Shown here in pieces: positions 43,594-54,217 of a DNA stretch of 64,000 nucleotides; the stretch's first letter is position 1, and the number at the start of each line of letters is the position of its first letter. The notes beneath the pieces were generated by a model. The model did no database searches. It was not told the origin of the DNA and saw only the letters and a list, made by a program, of their open reading frames with translations. The DNA lies in contig NC_053039.3 of assembly GCF_002575655.3 (NCBI RefSeq), positions 224,025,622-224,089,621 on the forward strand, written 5' to 3'. The translations under genes were made by a program, and so were the position numbers. Source of the stretch: Aegilops tauschii subsp. strangulata (taxonomy: Eukaryota; Streptophyta; Magnoliopsida; Poales; Poaceae).

Positions 43594-45673
43594 ATGAATC
43601 TCGCCCTCGAGATTCGGGTTGGCTAGAAAATAGGTGAGAGTGGTTCTTCCGTAGATCTTCCTCTCGCTCCAAGGTGGCTTCGTCCTCAGTATGGTGACTC
43701 CACTGAAACTTTGCAAAACTTGATAACCTTGCTGCGGGTGACTCGGCTGGCATACTTAAGAATCTTAACTGGTTTCTCCTCATAGGTCAAGTCACTATCC
43801 AGCTGAATCGCTTCCAATGGCACCGTATCTCTTAGTGGTATTTTAGCCATCCCTGCGTGGCACTTCTTCAACTGGGAAACGTGAAATACATCATGAACTC
43901 CTGACAATCCTTCAGGCAATTCCAGTTTGTAAGCAACTTCTCCCATATGCTCCAAAATTTTGTATGGTCCTACAAAACGTGGCGCTAACTTTCCGTTAAC
44001 TACAAAGCGCTGAACTCCTCGAAGTGGTGATACTCGTAGGTAAACTCTGTCTCCAACTTCGTGAACTGTCTCCTTGCGTTTTAGAATCCGCGTAACTCTT
44101 CTGCCTGGACTGGGCTACCTTGAACCTATCGCGAATCAACTTCACTTTCCGTTCAGACTCTTTAATCAAATCTGGTCCAAACAACTGGCGGTCTCCAACT
44201 TCGTCCCATAACAATGGTGTTCTACACCTCCTTCCGTATAAAGCTTCGAAAGGGGCCATCTTCAAACTGGTTTGATAACTGTTGTTGTAAGAAAACTCTG
44301 CATATGGCAAATTGTCGTCCCAACTAGATCCATAATCTAGCGCACAAGCTCTCAGCATATCTTCCAAAATCTGATTGACTCTCTCGGTCTGTCTGACTGT
44401 CTGTGGATGAAAGGCTGTACTGAACTCTAGCCTGGTACCCAAAGTTTCATGTAACTGATTCCAAAACTTTGAAGTAAACTGGGTTCCTCTATCTGATACA
44501 ATGGTCCTCGGAACTCCATGCAGACATACGATCCTGGTCATGTATATCTTTGCCAACTTAGCACTGGTGTAAGTGGTCTTCACTGGGATGAAATGAGCTA
44601 CTTTCGTCAAACGATCGACTACAACCCATATTGAGTCATAGCCTGAACGAGTCCTGGGCAATCCCGTGATAAAATCCATGCCTAGTTTATCCCATTTCCA
44701 TTCGGGTATCGGCAATGGCTGTAGCAATCCTGCTGGCTTCTGATGCTCTGCCTTCACTCTCTGACATACATCACAAACTGCTACATACTCCGCAATATCT
44801 TTCTTCATTCCAGTCCACCAGAAAGTATCCTTCAAATCCAAATACATCTTGGTATTTCCTGGGTGAATCGAATACGGTGAATCATGGGCCTCTTGCAAGA
44901 TCAACTTCCTGATCTCCGGATCATTGGGCACATAAACGCGGTCCTCAAACCATAAGGTATCGTGCTCATCCTCACGAAATCCCTTGGCTTTTCCTTTGCT
45001 CATCCTTTCCTTTATTTCTTCAATCTCCTTGTCTATCTTCTGAGCTTCTCTGATCTTTTCCATCAAGGTAGACTGAATCTCCAACGTTGCTAAATAGCCT
45101 CCTGGAACTATCTCCAAACATAGCTCGCGAAGATCCTCGGCTAATAATTTCGGTAACTCTCCGGTCATGAGTGTGTTGACATGGCTCTTGCGGCTCAACG
45201 CATCTGCTACTACGTTAGCCTTTCCGGGGTGATAATGCAATCTCATATCATAATCCTTTATGAGTTCCAACCATCTCCTTTGCCTGAGATTCAACTCCTT
45301 TGCGTGAAAATGTACTTCAAACTCTTGTGATCCGTGTACACCTCACAGTGATTTCCGATGAGAAAATGTCTCCATGTCTTCAACGCATGCACTACGGCTG
45401 CTAACTCAAATCATGGGTGGCATAATTCTTCTCATGGGGTTTAAGTTGTCGTGATGCATATGAAACAACTCTTCCCTCCTGCATTAGCACTGCTCCAAGT
45501 CCTCGACGTGAAGCGTCGCAATATACTTCATAATCCTTGCGTTGATCTGGCAGAATCAGCACTGGTGATGTAACCAAACGTTTCTTCAACTCTTGGAAAC
45601 TAGCTTCACATTCCTCAGTCCAATTGAATTTGGTGTCCTTCTTTAACAGCTCTGTCATGGGCTTAGCAATCCT
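43594..45673 (-). pseudogene. Chromovirus RNase H, integrase and chromodomain remnant
   Basis: RNase H begins near 45658 ([33 protein letters not shown]). It is broken near 45401 and continues with YHPGKANVVADALSRK. Integrase has the HHCC finger (HPGNTKMYL, CDVCQRVKAEH) and the core with GMDFITGLP, VSDRGTQF and a Glu in TERVNQIL. The usual HPQTDGQ reads HPQTVRQ. Another frame change lies near 44000-44100. The tail has [12 protein letters not shown] and a chromodomain-like [17 protein letters not shown] split between frames near 43700. RT is absent. Confidence 0.88.
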
Positions 45674-45692
45674 TGAAAATTTGGGATGTTAC
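45674..45692 (-). repeat. 19-bp LTR stub at the right end of the chromovirus
   Basis: TGTAACATCCCAAATTTTC on the minus strand equals the first 19 bases of the LTR at 43577. It abuts RNase H coding sequence directly. This marks the original 5' terminus and a deletion from inside the LTR into pol. Confidence 0.85.
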
Positions 45693-46636
45693 ATGTAAGG
45701 TATTTTAAGAGTTTGTTCTGAATGTTTTCTATGTAATGCCAGGCCTTGTGAGTTTGATTGCAAAGTTGAGTTTGGAATGCTGTGGCATGCGGCATCACGA
45801 GCTGTTCACCGTGCCCCCTAAGAATAATGCTTCATATTGTTTTGCATGTTGATCTAATGCCTGCGATTTGCATGTTAAGAAGATCATCCTCTTCTGTTGT
45901 TTCTGTGCTTAAGAAGTTCATTGTCTTATGTTTCATTCATAGCCTATACGACAACTCGGGTAGGTTAGAGGAGAGACCATATGATCTTCCGACCAACTCA
46001 TCATGACTGGATCGTTGTTTTCCAACCAAAACCGCTTGTAAAACTGACGCATGTAAATAAAAGCAGATGGTCTTGGGCGAAGCGCTTGGTTGCACTACAA
46101 AAAAAAGACACATCCGTGACATTTTGGGCCGAACGAAACTGATGTGGTGGGCTCCTACTTCTATGACAAAAAATCATGACATAAAATGGGCTTTTCGTCC
46201 TGGGCGGGCCGGAGACGCAGCTGCATGACATTCTTTGGGCCGTCCATGACAGAAAACATCATGGTAGAAGCGAGGGCAAGGAAAATATCGGGGAGTTTCC
46301 GATTACGGTGGGTGGTCGAGGGCCGAGCAATGCACGTTTCTCTCGTACGTACGCGTGTGTGTGCGAGGCGTTGCGCTCTAACTGAACCCGAGCGAGGCGT
46401 TGGGCTCCAACTGAACCCGAGAGATTGCACTGCAGGCTACGCATTACCGAACCCGAGCGATCGATTGATCCCTTGCTGTTAACTGAACCCGAGTGATTCC
46501 TTCGCTACTGCTGCTAACTAAAGCCGATCGATGCTTCCTCTGGATGAACAGTGAGCGTTGTTGGGGGGTTTGGATGAACAGTTTTCGGTGGGGGGTTAGA
46601 TGAATAGGACCCCGTGGTAGTAGAGGTCGTTGCCGC

Positions 46637-46872
46637 TGGATGAACAGGACCCCGATTGATCGAGCCGGTGGAGGGGTGGATGAACAGGACCCCGTGGAGG
46701 GCTGGATGAACAGGACGACCCCGTGGAGGGCTGGTTGAACAGTAGCCGGTGGAGGGCTGGATGAACAGTAGCCCGTGGAGGGGTGGTTGAACATGACCCC
46801 GTGGAGAGGGCTGGTTGAACAGTAGCCGGTGGAGGAGCGCGCGGTGGAGGCTGGATGAATAGGAGCCTGTGG
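46637..46872. repeat. ~26-bp minisatellite in the CACTA element
   Basis: About eight units of the type TGGATGAACAGGACCCCGTG with GAGGGC ends, with small length changes. Long overlapping minus-strand ORFs here are products of the repeat, not genes. Confidence 0.8.
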
Positions 46873-46973
46873 ATGAACAGTCGCAGATGGATGCTGGAGG
46901 AGGTCGACGATGCATGAACAGTAGCCCGTGGAGGCAGTCAATGGTGGAGATGAACAGTATCCCGTGGAGTCCC

Positions 46974-47230
46974 GTTTTGCGGTACGCCACACCCCTCCCG
47001 ATGAACATGACCCCCGTTTCGACCGTAGCGCTCCAACACAAATCTATTTCCTTTGTTTTGCGGTATGCCACCCCCCTCCCGATCAACAGGACCCGTTTCA
47101 ACCGTAGGAGGTCTGTTTCCTCCGTTTTGCGGTACGCCAGATCCCTCCCATTGAACAGGATCCCGTTTCGGCCGTGGTCGGTCGAACACAAGGCCGTTTC
47201 CTCTGTTTTGCGGTACGCCAGGCCTCGTTT
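46974..47230. repeat. 70-90 bp tandem repeat in the CACTA element
   Basis: Four units start GTTTTGCGGTACGCCA at 46974, 47055, 47124 and 47214, each followed by CCCTCCC and GTTTCGACCGT-like sequence. Confidence 0.8.
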
Positions 47231-47639
47231 CCATCAGCTGTTCCGTCCAAGCCGGTTGGCTCCCGAGGAACACGACGACGCATTTTGTTCCGACCCAGCC
47301 ATTTGCCTCCCCATGAACACGGCGACGACGAAGTTTCTCCGTTTCGACCCAGCCATGTACACGAGCCCTGGTCGTACGTATGCGCTAGTAGGCGTTCGAG
47401 ACCCCGCCCGTATGTACGTACGTGGCCGTATTTACTTTCTTGCACCCTGGCCGCTGTACGTACATGTACATGCTACGTGCGCGCCTCTACTATGACACGT
47501 GCGCGCCTCTACTACGACACGTGCCCTTCCTTACACGGCCACGGTTCATCGCTGCAGCCTGCAGACAGACCGATCGTATGTACGTACACGTTCCCGACCC
47601 GAATGACAATGCTACATACGCTTCGACCAGGTGGGTCCC

Positions 47640-48790
47640 GACCGTCAGGCACTTCCTTGCGTGCGAAGATGTAGCTGGTGGGTCCCAGCAGTCAGGGGAG
47701 GCAAATCAATTTTTTGCCCGTAATATGGACGCACTTCCTTGCGTGCGAAGATGTAGCTGGTGGGTCCCAGCAGTCAGGGGGAACGTTTTTTTCGCGAAAT
47801 ACGGTGGCCCGTCCGGTGGGTCCCTGCTGTCCGGTGGAGGAATCGTTATTTTTTGCGTAATAAGGAGGCATTTCCTTGTGTGTGGCCGTGCACCCAGCTG
47901 TCAGCCTCTCCACGTACGGTACTCTTCCGATGGAAGTTAGTCGTTGACCACATTGACCACGCCGCGCTGAGAGCACCAAAGCGGTGGACGACGGCGAGGG
48001 CTAGGAAGGGGACGACACAGAGCTGGGGAAGACGCGGCAGTGGATGCCCACGCGGAGAGGAGTACGAGGGTTCACTGGTTCGTCTGCGGTGTGAGGCTGC
48101 CACCGCCGTAGGGCCTGGCCAGCAGTGGGAGTAGTAGGGGGCGGTGAGGCCTCCGCAGCAGCACAGCCGGCCATGGGAGGCAGGAGCAGGAGGCACGACC
48201 GGCGCTGCTTTGGGCGGCTGGAGCAAGAAGACCAGAGGTTGAAGAAGCACTACCGCCGTTGGATGGACATCGTACGGTCACTGGAGCTAGAATCGTTCAT
48301 ATTGACTAAGTTGACAAAGCCCTCCGTCCCCGTCAACTTAGTAGGCCCACATGTCAGCCTCCCACTATGCTGGGTCCCAGCTAGCAGGGGGAGTATTCAT
48401 TTTTGTGTGCGTAATAAGGAGGCACTTCCTTGCGTGCAAAGATATAGCTGGTGGGTCCGACCTGTCAGCGGGGGGAACGTTTTTTCGCGAATACAGAGGC
48501 CCTTCCCGTGGGTCCCAGATGTTAGGTGGAGGAATCATTATTTTGCGCGTAATAAGGTGGCATTTTCCATGTCCGATGGATGTCGTTCATTGACCATGTT
48601 GACCACGGCGCGCCGAGAGCACCAGGGCGATGGACGACGGCGAGGCCTGGAAGGGAACGACACGGAGTCGGGGAAGACTCGGTAGTGGTTGCCCACGTGG
48701 TGGGGAGTACGAGGGTTTACTGGTCCGGCTGCCATCGCCGGAAAATAACAGGAGGTGTGTGTGAGTACAGGAATGGCCTGGCTAGCAATG
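47640..48790. repeat. Two ~640-bp tandem units in the CACTA interior
   Basis: Shared landmarks are AGATGTAGCTGGTGGGTCCC, the GGAACGTTTTTTTCGCGAA stretch, GTTGACCACG and GTGGACGACGGCGAGG, with the second unit shifted by about 640 bases. The stretch at 48240-48310 is found inverted at 62040-62170. Confidence 0.7.
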
Positions 48791-48899
48791 GAGTAGGGTG
48801 GGGCGGTGCGGCCTGTGCGGCAGGTTATGGTCCTCCATCGGACAATACAACATGAAAACGTAACAGTCAGGTCAAATGAACTGAACTTCTGGTGGTGCA

Positions 48900-49145
48900 T
48901 TTATCTGCCAGACTGTTAACTTTTATGCCAACCTTCCTTTTGTTTTATAGTTGTAATTTGTTTTGTTGCGATACAAAATTTGTTCTTAACGTGCAGCCAC
49001 CGGCTGAAGAAAACAGCAAGCCATTTTTGTATAGTGTAGGGTGTTCCCTGTATTTGCACTGGTGGCGATCTTTGATGCCCAGTGGATGTAATCTGTGCAA
49101 TCGCCTTAATAGCCTAGTGTTAGTTTCGGGCTTATTTATTTCCTA
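48900..49145. other. AT-rich stretch inside the CACTA element
   Basis: No gene is visible. An 84-codon plus-strand ORF (48892-49146) has no recognised domain. Confidence 0.4.
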
Positions 49146-49175
49146 GTCTTCTTTTTCCCTGGTTTGCTAGTGGCC

Positions 49176-49990
49176 GCAACAACCATGGGCCATATATGGA
49201 CCGTGGTAACCTTGACCCTGCTACGGGCCGTAGGATCCATGGGCCTCCTATGGGCCATCGATAAATGGGCCTCCAACAGGGCCTTAGAATCGGTGGGCCT
49301 CGGGCCATCAGATAAATGGGTCTACATGGGCCATAAACGGGCGTAATTGGAATCGGCCCAGCACGGTAACGGGCCGTTAACAGGCCGAAGGACAGAAAAG
49401 GCTTAATTCTGTCACAGGCATAACGGGTCGTTAATGCCCAGAATATAGGACGGGCTGGAAACGGCACAACGGGTTAACAAGCCAGAAACGGGCTGACTCT
49501 TGCCATGGGCCGAATTTGGCCCATTAGGGGAATAGGCCAATAACGGGCCGGAAGTAATCGAGGGCCGGAAAGGAGCCCAAGAACGTATGGGCCGTCAGTA
49601 GGCCGAAAGCTAACACGGGCTGGAAACGGCCCATGTGAATCATGGGTCATTAACGGGTACAAAGAAATTTACTGTTCATTATGGGATAGAGTCACCGTGG
49701 GCCTCTAAAGGGCCAAAAGATACGAAGGCCTCATATAGCCTGAAATACGTCATGGGCCATACATGGGCCAAAAGTGAAACAGGCTGGTGTTATATTCAAT
49801 GGCCCACATGACGTTGTTGGGCCGATTTCGGGTAGGCCCTAATGGGCCGTGAGTTACCGGGCCGTAAAATGGGCCAGCCCGCTAACATGCTTTTCATGGG
49901 CCAGCCCGCTAACTTTTGACCAAGTCAAACGGTCCAACCTTTGGAGCTAAATGGGCCAGTGGTGGGCCATCGCACGTGTCGACCTATCAT
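49176..49990. repeat. GGGCC-rich array of the CACTA element
   Basis: More than twenty GGGCC words, often as ATGGGCC or ACGGGCC, occur within 815 bases, separated by 15-40 bases. CACTA elements often carry dense short subterminal repeats that bind transposase. This array may serve that role, but its distance from the end makes that uncertain. Confidence 0.7.
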
Positions 49991-50740
49991 AGGCGCCTAT
50001 CTGACCCACTGACGAGCTGACACATGTTTCCTCCGGCCAGTCAGAATTATACACGTGGAAATTTCCCATTGGTCTGGGCTGTTAACGGGTTATCGGATCC
50101 AAAACCGGACCCGGTAGCTTAACGGCGACCCGTTACGGTGGATGCCACGTGTCGGTCACCCTTGACAAAAGCACTTCTGTGACGCGCGATTTATCATCAT
50201 GGAAGTGGACACTTCCGTGATGATAATTTTGGTAATGTCATGGAACACTTCTACGACAGCACAGGTATGACTATTTTGATTCTGTCATAAAATCGTCATG
50301 GATGTACATGCATGACAGAAAACGTGACCTACTGTGACAAACACGTATCATCACGGAAGTGTATTTTTTTGTAGTATTGGGCGATTTCGACTAGTAAAAT
50401 ATACTCTGGTCTCTCAAATTACAGACGTAACTTGCCGGTTTTTGTTACAGACCTCGGGCCCTCGGTTTCATTACGCCTGTATTTTACGCGTTGTTTCCGA
50501 TGACGACTAAATTACACTTGTATCTTAATACAGGTGTGAAATAAACCAGAGCTCCCAAGCGCGGCCTTAACGTTTCATGCCGTCTAAGTCTCTCGAAGGT
50601 GCGCATAGGTGTCCGATGATCCTGGCTTCCTGAAGGAGTAGCGGACGCTGTATCAGACCATCTGTAGGGCCCGCGAGGCCCTCTCCGTCGTCCTTCGAGT
50701 TGTTGCGCTCACCGTGGCGCTGAGCATTGTCAACATGGTC

Positions 50741-50889
50741 AACGAACATGAGGATTCAGGAGATGACTTTATTTTGATTGGATGACAGTATGGACCCACT
50801 AGAGCCATAGCCGTACGTACGCACGTTCCTCCTTACTATATACAACTATAATTTTTTTTGCTTCCTCCTGGTTTCCTGACATCACGGTC
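50741..50889. other. Non-coding spacer left of the Athila-like element
   Basis: No gene is visible. Before insertion it continued into 61204. Confidence 0.5.
50885..50889. repeat. Target-site duplication CGGTC, left
   Basis: Recurs exactly at 61199-61203, after the right LTR. Confidence 0.93.
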
Positions 50890-52408
50890 TGATACGTCCA
50901 GTTTGCATCATGTTTTCTTACTGTTATTTATAATGTTTTTATCCGTAGTAATGCTTTTTGGAGTAATTCTAATGCCTTTTCTCTCATAATTTGCAAGGAA
51001 CACACCAAGAGGGAGAATTCCGGCAACTGGAAATCTGGACCTGGAAAAGCTACGTCAGGCCACCTATTATGCACAACTCCAAATGAGCTGAAACTTCACG
51101 GAGATTTTTTATGGATTATTTAAGAAATATTGGAGCCAATAAACACCACAGGGGGGCCACCAGGAGGGCACAACCCACCTGGGCGCGCCAGGGCCCCCAG
51201 GCGTGCCCTGGTGGATTATGGCTTCCTCAGCCCACCTTCGGTGCCCATCTTCTACTATATAAGTCATTTTGACCTAGAAAAAATAAGGAGGAGACTTTCG
51301 GGACGGAGCGCCACTGTCTCGATGCGGAACTTGGGCAGGAGCACTTTTGCCCTCCGGCAGAGCGATTCTGCCGGGGGAACTTCCCTTTGGAGGGGGAAAT
51401 CATCGTCATCATCATCACCAACAACTCTCCCATCTTGGGGAGGGCAATCTTCATCAACATCTTGACCAACACCATCTCCTCTCAAACCCTAGTTCATCTC
51501 TTGTATTCAATCTTGTTACCGGAACTATAGATTCGTGCTTGTGGGTGACTAGTAGTGTTGTTTACATCTTGTAGTTGATTACTATATGGTTTATTTGGTG
51601 GAAGATTATATCTTCAGATCCATCATGCTATTTAACACTCCTCTAATCATGAACATGTTTATCATTTTTGAGTGGTTACATTTGTTCTTGAGGTCACGGG
51701 AGAAATCATGTTGCACGTAATCATGTGAACTTGATATGTGTTCGATATTTTGATAGTATGTATGTTGTTATTCCCTTAGTGGTGTCATGTGAACGATGAC
51801 TACATGACACTTCACCATATTTGGGCCTAAGGGAATGCATTGTGGAGTAGCAATTAGATGGTGGGTTGCCAGAGTGACAGAAGCTTAAACCCCAGTTTAT
51901 GCGCTATTTCGTAAGGGACCGATTGGATCCAAAAGTTTAATGCTATGGTTAGAATTTATTCTTAATACTTATCTCATAGTTGTGGATGCTTGCGGGAGGG
52001 TTAATCATAAGTAGGAGGTTTGTTCAAGTAAGAACATCACCTCAGCACCGGTCCACCCACATATCAAATTATCAAAGTAGCGAACACAAATCAAACCAAC
52101 ATGATGAAAGTGACTAGATGAAATTCCCGAGTACCCTCAAGAACACTTTGCTTACCATAAGAGACCGTTTTGGCCCGTCCTTTGCCTCAAAAGGATTGGG
52201 CTACCTTGCTGCACTTTTGTTACTATTATCTCTACTTGATTGTTACAAATTATATCGCTATCAAACTACTCCGCTACTTACAATTTCAGCACTTGCAGAC
52301 ATTACCTTACTGAAAACTACTTGTCATTTCCTTCTGCTCCTCGTTGGATTCGACACTCTTACTTATCGAAAAGAGCTACAATTGATCCCCTATACTTCTA
52401 GGTCATCA
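50890..52408 (+). repeat. 5' LTR of the Athila-like element
   Basis: TATA motif ACTATATAAGTC lies near 51253. A GC-rich inverted repeat (CCAGGG...CCCTGG) lies near 51186-51212. It pairs with 59677-61198. Confidence 0.92.
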
Positions 52409-52419
52409 AGGCTATTTTC

Positions 52420-52439
52420 TGGCACCATTTTCCGGGGAG
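52420..52439 (+). promoter_or_regulatory. Primer-binding site of the Athila-like element
   Basis: TGGCACCATTTTCCGGGGAG lies eleven bases after the LTR. It resembles the TGGCGCC...GGGGA type used by Athila relatives (tRNA-Asp), with a few changes. Confidence 0.75.
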
Positions 52440-52515
52440 TGAAGCACCTTTGGTAAGTGGAATTTGGTGAGGAAACATTTATATAGTGTGCTGAAATTTA
52501 TTGTCACTTGTTACT

Positions 52516-54217
52516 ATGGAAAACAATCCTTTAAGGGGTTTGTTCGGGGTATATTCACCTCGTCCGGAACCACAATTAGCTACCCCTCAACCTACTGCAC
52601 CTACTGAAAATATTGAATATGAAATTCCTTCGGGTATGATAGAACAACTGCTAGCTAATCCTTATGCAGGAGATGGAACCGAACATCCCGATATGCACTT
52701 GATATATGTGGAACAAATTTGTGGATTGTTTAAGCTTGCAGGTTTACCCAGGGATGAAGTGATGAAAAAGGTTTTCCCTTTATCTTTGAAGGGAAAAGCA
52801 TTGGCATGGTATAGGCTATGTGATGATATTGGATCATGGAATTGGAATCGTTTGAAATTGGAGTTCCACCAAAAAAAATATCCTATGCATCTAATTCATC
52901 GTGATCAGAATTATATATATATATAATTTTTGGCCTCGTGAAAGGGAAAGTATCGCTCTAGCTTGGGGGAGGCTTAAGTCAATGTTATATTCATGCCCCA
53001 ATCATGAGCTCTCAAGAGAAATTATGATCCAGAATTTTTATGCTCGGCTTTCTCGTAATGATCAAACCATGCTTGATACTTCTTATGCTGGTTCATTTAT
53101 GAAGAAGACTATCGAATTCCGGTGGGATCTTTTGGAAACAATTAAACGCAACTCTGAAGATTGGGAACTCGATGAAGGTAAAGAGTCAGGTATTAAACTT
53201 AAGTATGATTGTGTTAAATCTTGTATGGATACTGATGCTTTCCAAAAGTTTAGGACTAAATATGGACTTGACTCTGAGATAGTAGCCTCCTTTTGTGAAT
53301 CATTTGCTACTCATGTTGAACTCCCTAAGGAGAAGTGGTTTAAATATCACCCACCTATTAAAGAAGAAATTAAAGAACCAGTACCAGTTAAAGAAGAAAC
53401 TATACTTTATAATGTTGATCCAGTTGTTCCTTCTGCTTATATTGAGAAACCACCTTTACCTGTTAGGATAAAGGAACATGCTAAAGTTTCAACTGTGGTT
53501 AACAAAAGCTATATTAGAACACCTAAACCTGATGAACAAATTAAAGTAGAACCTAGTATTGCTATGGTTAAAGATCTCTTGGAAGAAGATATGGATGGGC
53601 ATGTTATTTACTTCAGTGAAGAAGCTGCTAGAATTGCTAAACCTGATAAAAGAGATAAACATAGACCTGTTGTTGGCATGCCTGTTATTTCAGTTAAAAT
53701 AGGAGATCACTGTTATCATGGTTTATGTGATATCGGTGCTAGTGTGAGTGCTATTCCTTACACTTTATATGAAGAAATCATGAAAGACATAGCACCTGCT
53801 GAGATAAAAGAAATAGATGTTACTATTAAACTTGCTAATAGAGACACCATATCACCATTTGGGATTATTAGAGATGTTGAAGTCTTGTGTGGGAAAATTA
53901 AATACCCTACTGATTTTCTTGTTCTTGGTTCCCCAGAAGATGACTTTTGTCCCATTATCTTTGGTAGACCTTTCTTGAAGACAGTTAATGCTAAGATAGA
54001 TTGTAGGAAACAAATTGTTTGTGTTAGCTTTGGTGATGAGTCTCATGAGTTTAATTTTTCCAAGTTTAGTAGAAATCGTCATGAAAAAGAATTGCCTAGT
54101 AAGGATGAATTATTTGGTCTTTCTATTATTGATGTTCCACCTACTGATCCTTTAGAACAATATTTTCTAGACCATGAAAATGATTTACATATGCATGAAA
54201 CAAATGAAATAGATTAG
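52516..54217 (+). pseudogene. Gag-protease of the Athila-like element
   Basis: The frame starts MENNPLRGLFGVYSPRPEP at 52516. Gag core words are LPRDEVMKKVFPLSLKGKAL and WYRLCDDIGSWNWN. At 52910-52925 a TA dinucleotide run has one unit too many for the frame; the product continues in another frame as NFWPRERESIALAWGRLKS. The protease region (about 53680-54000) has MPVISVKIGDHCYHGLCDIG, so the active site is D-I-G-A. The frame ends at TAG 54215-54217, but the pol sequence continues in the same frame after it. No zinc knuckle was seen. Confidence 0.87.

Larger units (their letters stand above)
38737..45692 (-). mobile_element. Rearranged RIRE3/RIRE8-like chromovirus (Del/Tekay) with one internal LTR
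   Basis: On the minus strand the order from right to left is 19 bases of LTR start (45674-45692), RNase H, integrase, chromodomain remnant, polypurine tract, complete LTR (43577-40778), PBS, ORF0 and gag. A standard element would read LTR, ORF0, gag, pol, LTR. One full LTR with pol on its upstream side and gag downstream can arise from two tandem elements sharing an LTR after outer truncation and an internal deletion. RIRE3 and RIRE8 of rice are known to carry an ORF0 and LTRs of 2-3 kb, which fits. RT and protease are missing. Confidence 0.8.
46093..50376. mobile_element. Non-autonomous CACTA element, 4,284 bp
   Basis: The left end CACTACAAAAAAAAGACAC and the inverted right end TACTACAAAAAAATACAC match apart from the first base. 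TTG flanks both sides (46090-46092 and 50377-50379). The paralogous block at 32741 gives the empty site, which confirms the 3-bp duplication. Subterminal sequences repeat CATGACA and ATCATCACGGAAGTG types; one palindrome is at 50191-50226. No transposase (TNPD-like) is readable. The interior is made of minisatellites, longer tandem units and a GGGCC-rich array. Confidence 0.88.
46004..50566. mobile_element. Tourist-like MITE copy 2, interrupted
   Basis: Corresponds to 32637-32917. The left terminus has lost about ten bases (ATCATGACTGG in place of ATCTTAGGCCGTGATTGG). The right end keeps GCGGCC and TTA. The CACTA element lies inside it. Confidence 0.75.
45693..50740 (+). repeat. Duplicated genomic block, copy 2, split by a CACTA element
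   Basis: 45693-46092 and 50377-50740 together match 32313-33088. The left edge is set by the chromovirus terminus and the right edge by loss of identity after CAACATGG. Confidence 0.9.

Noticed and set aside
46444..47495. Long overlapping ORFs on both strands (182, 225 and 208 codons)
   Set aside because: They are translations of the CACTA minisatellites. No domain is seen, and the frame stays open only because the repeat units lack stops.
47174..48685. ORFs of 130-190 codons in the CACTA interior
   Set aside because: Frames change between the tandem ~640-bp units and no known domain appears, so I regard them as non-coding.
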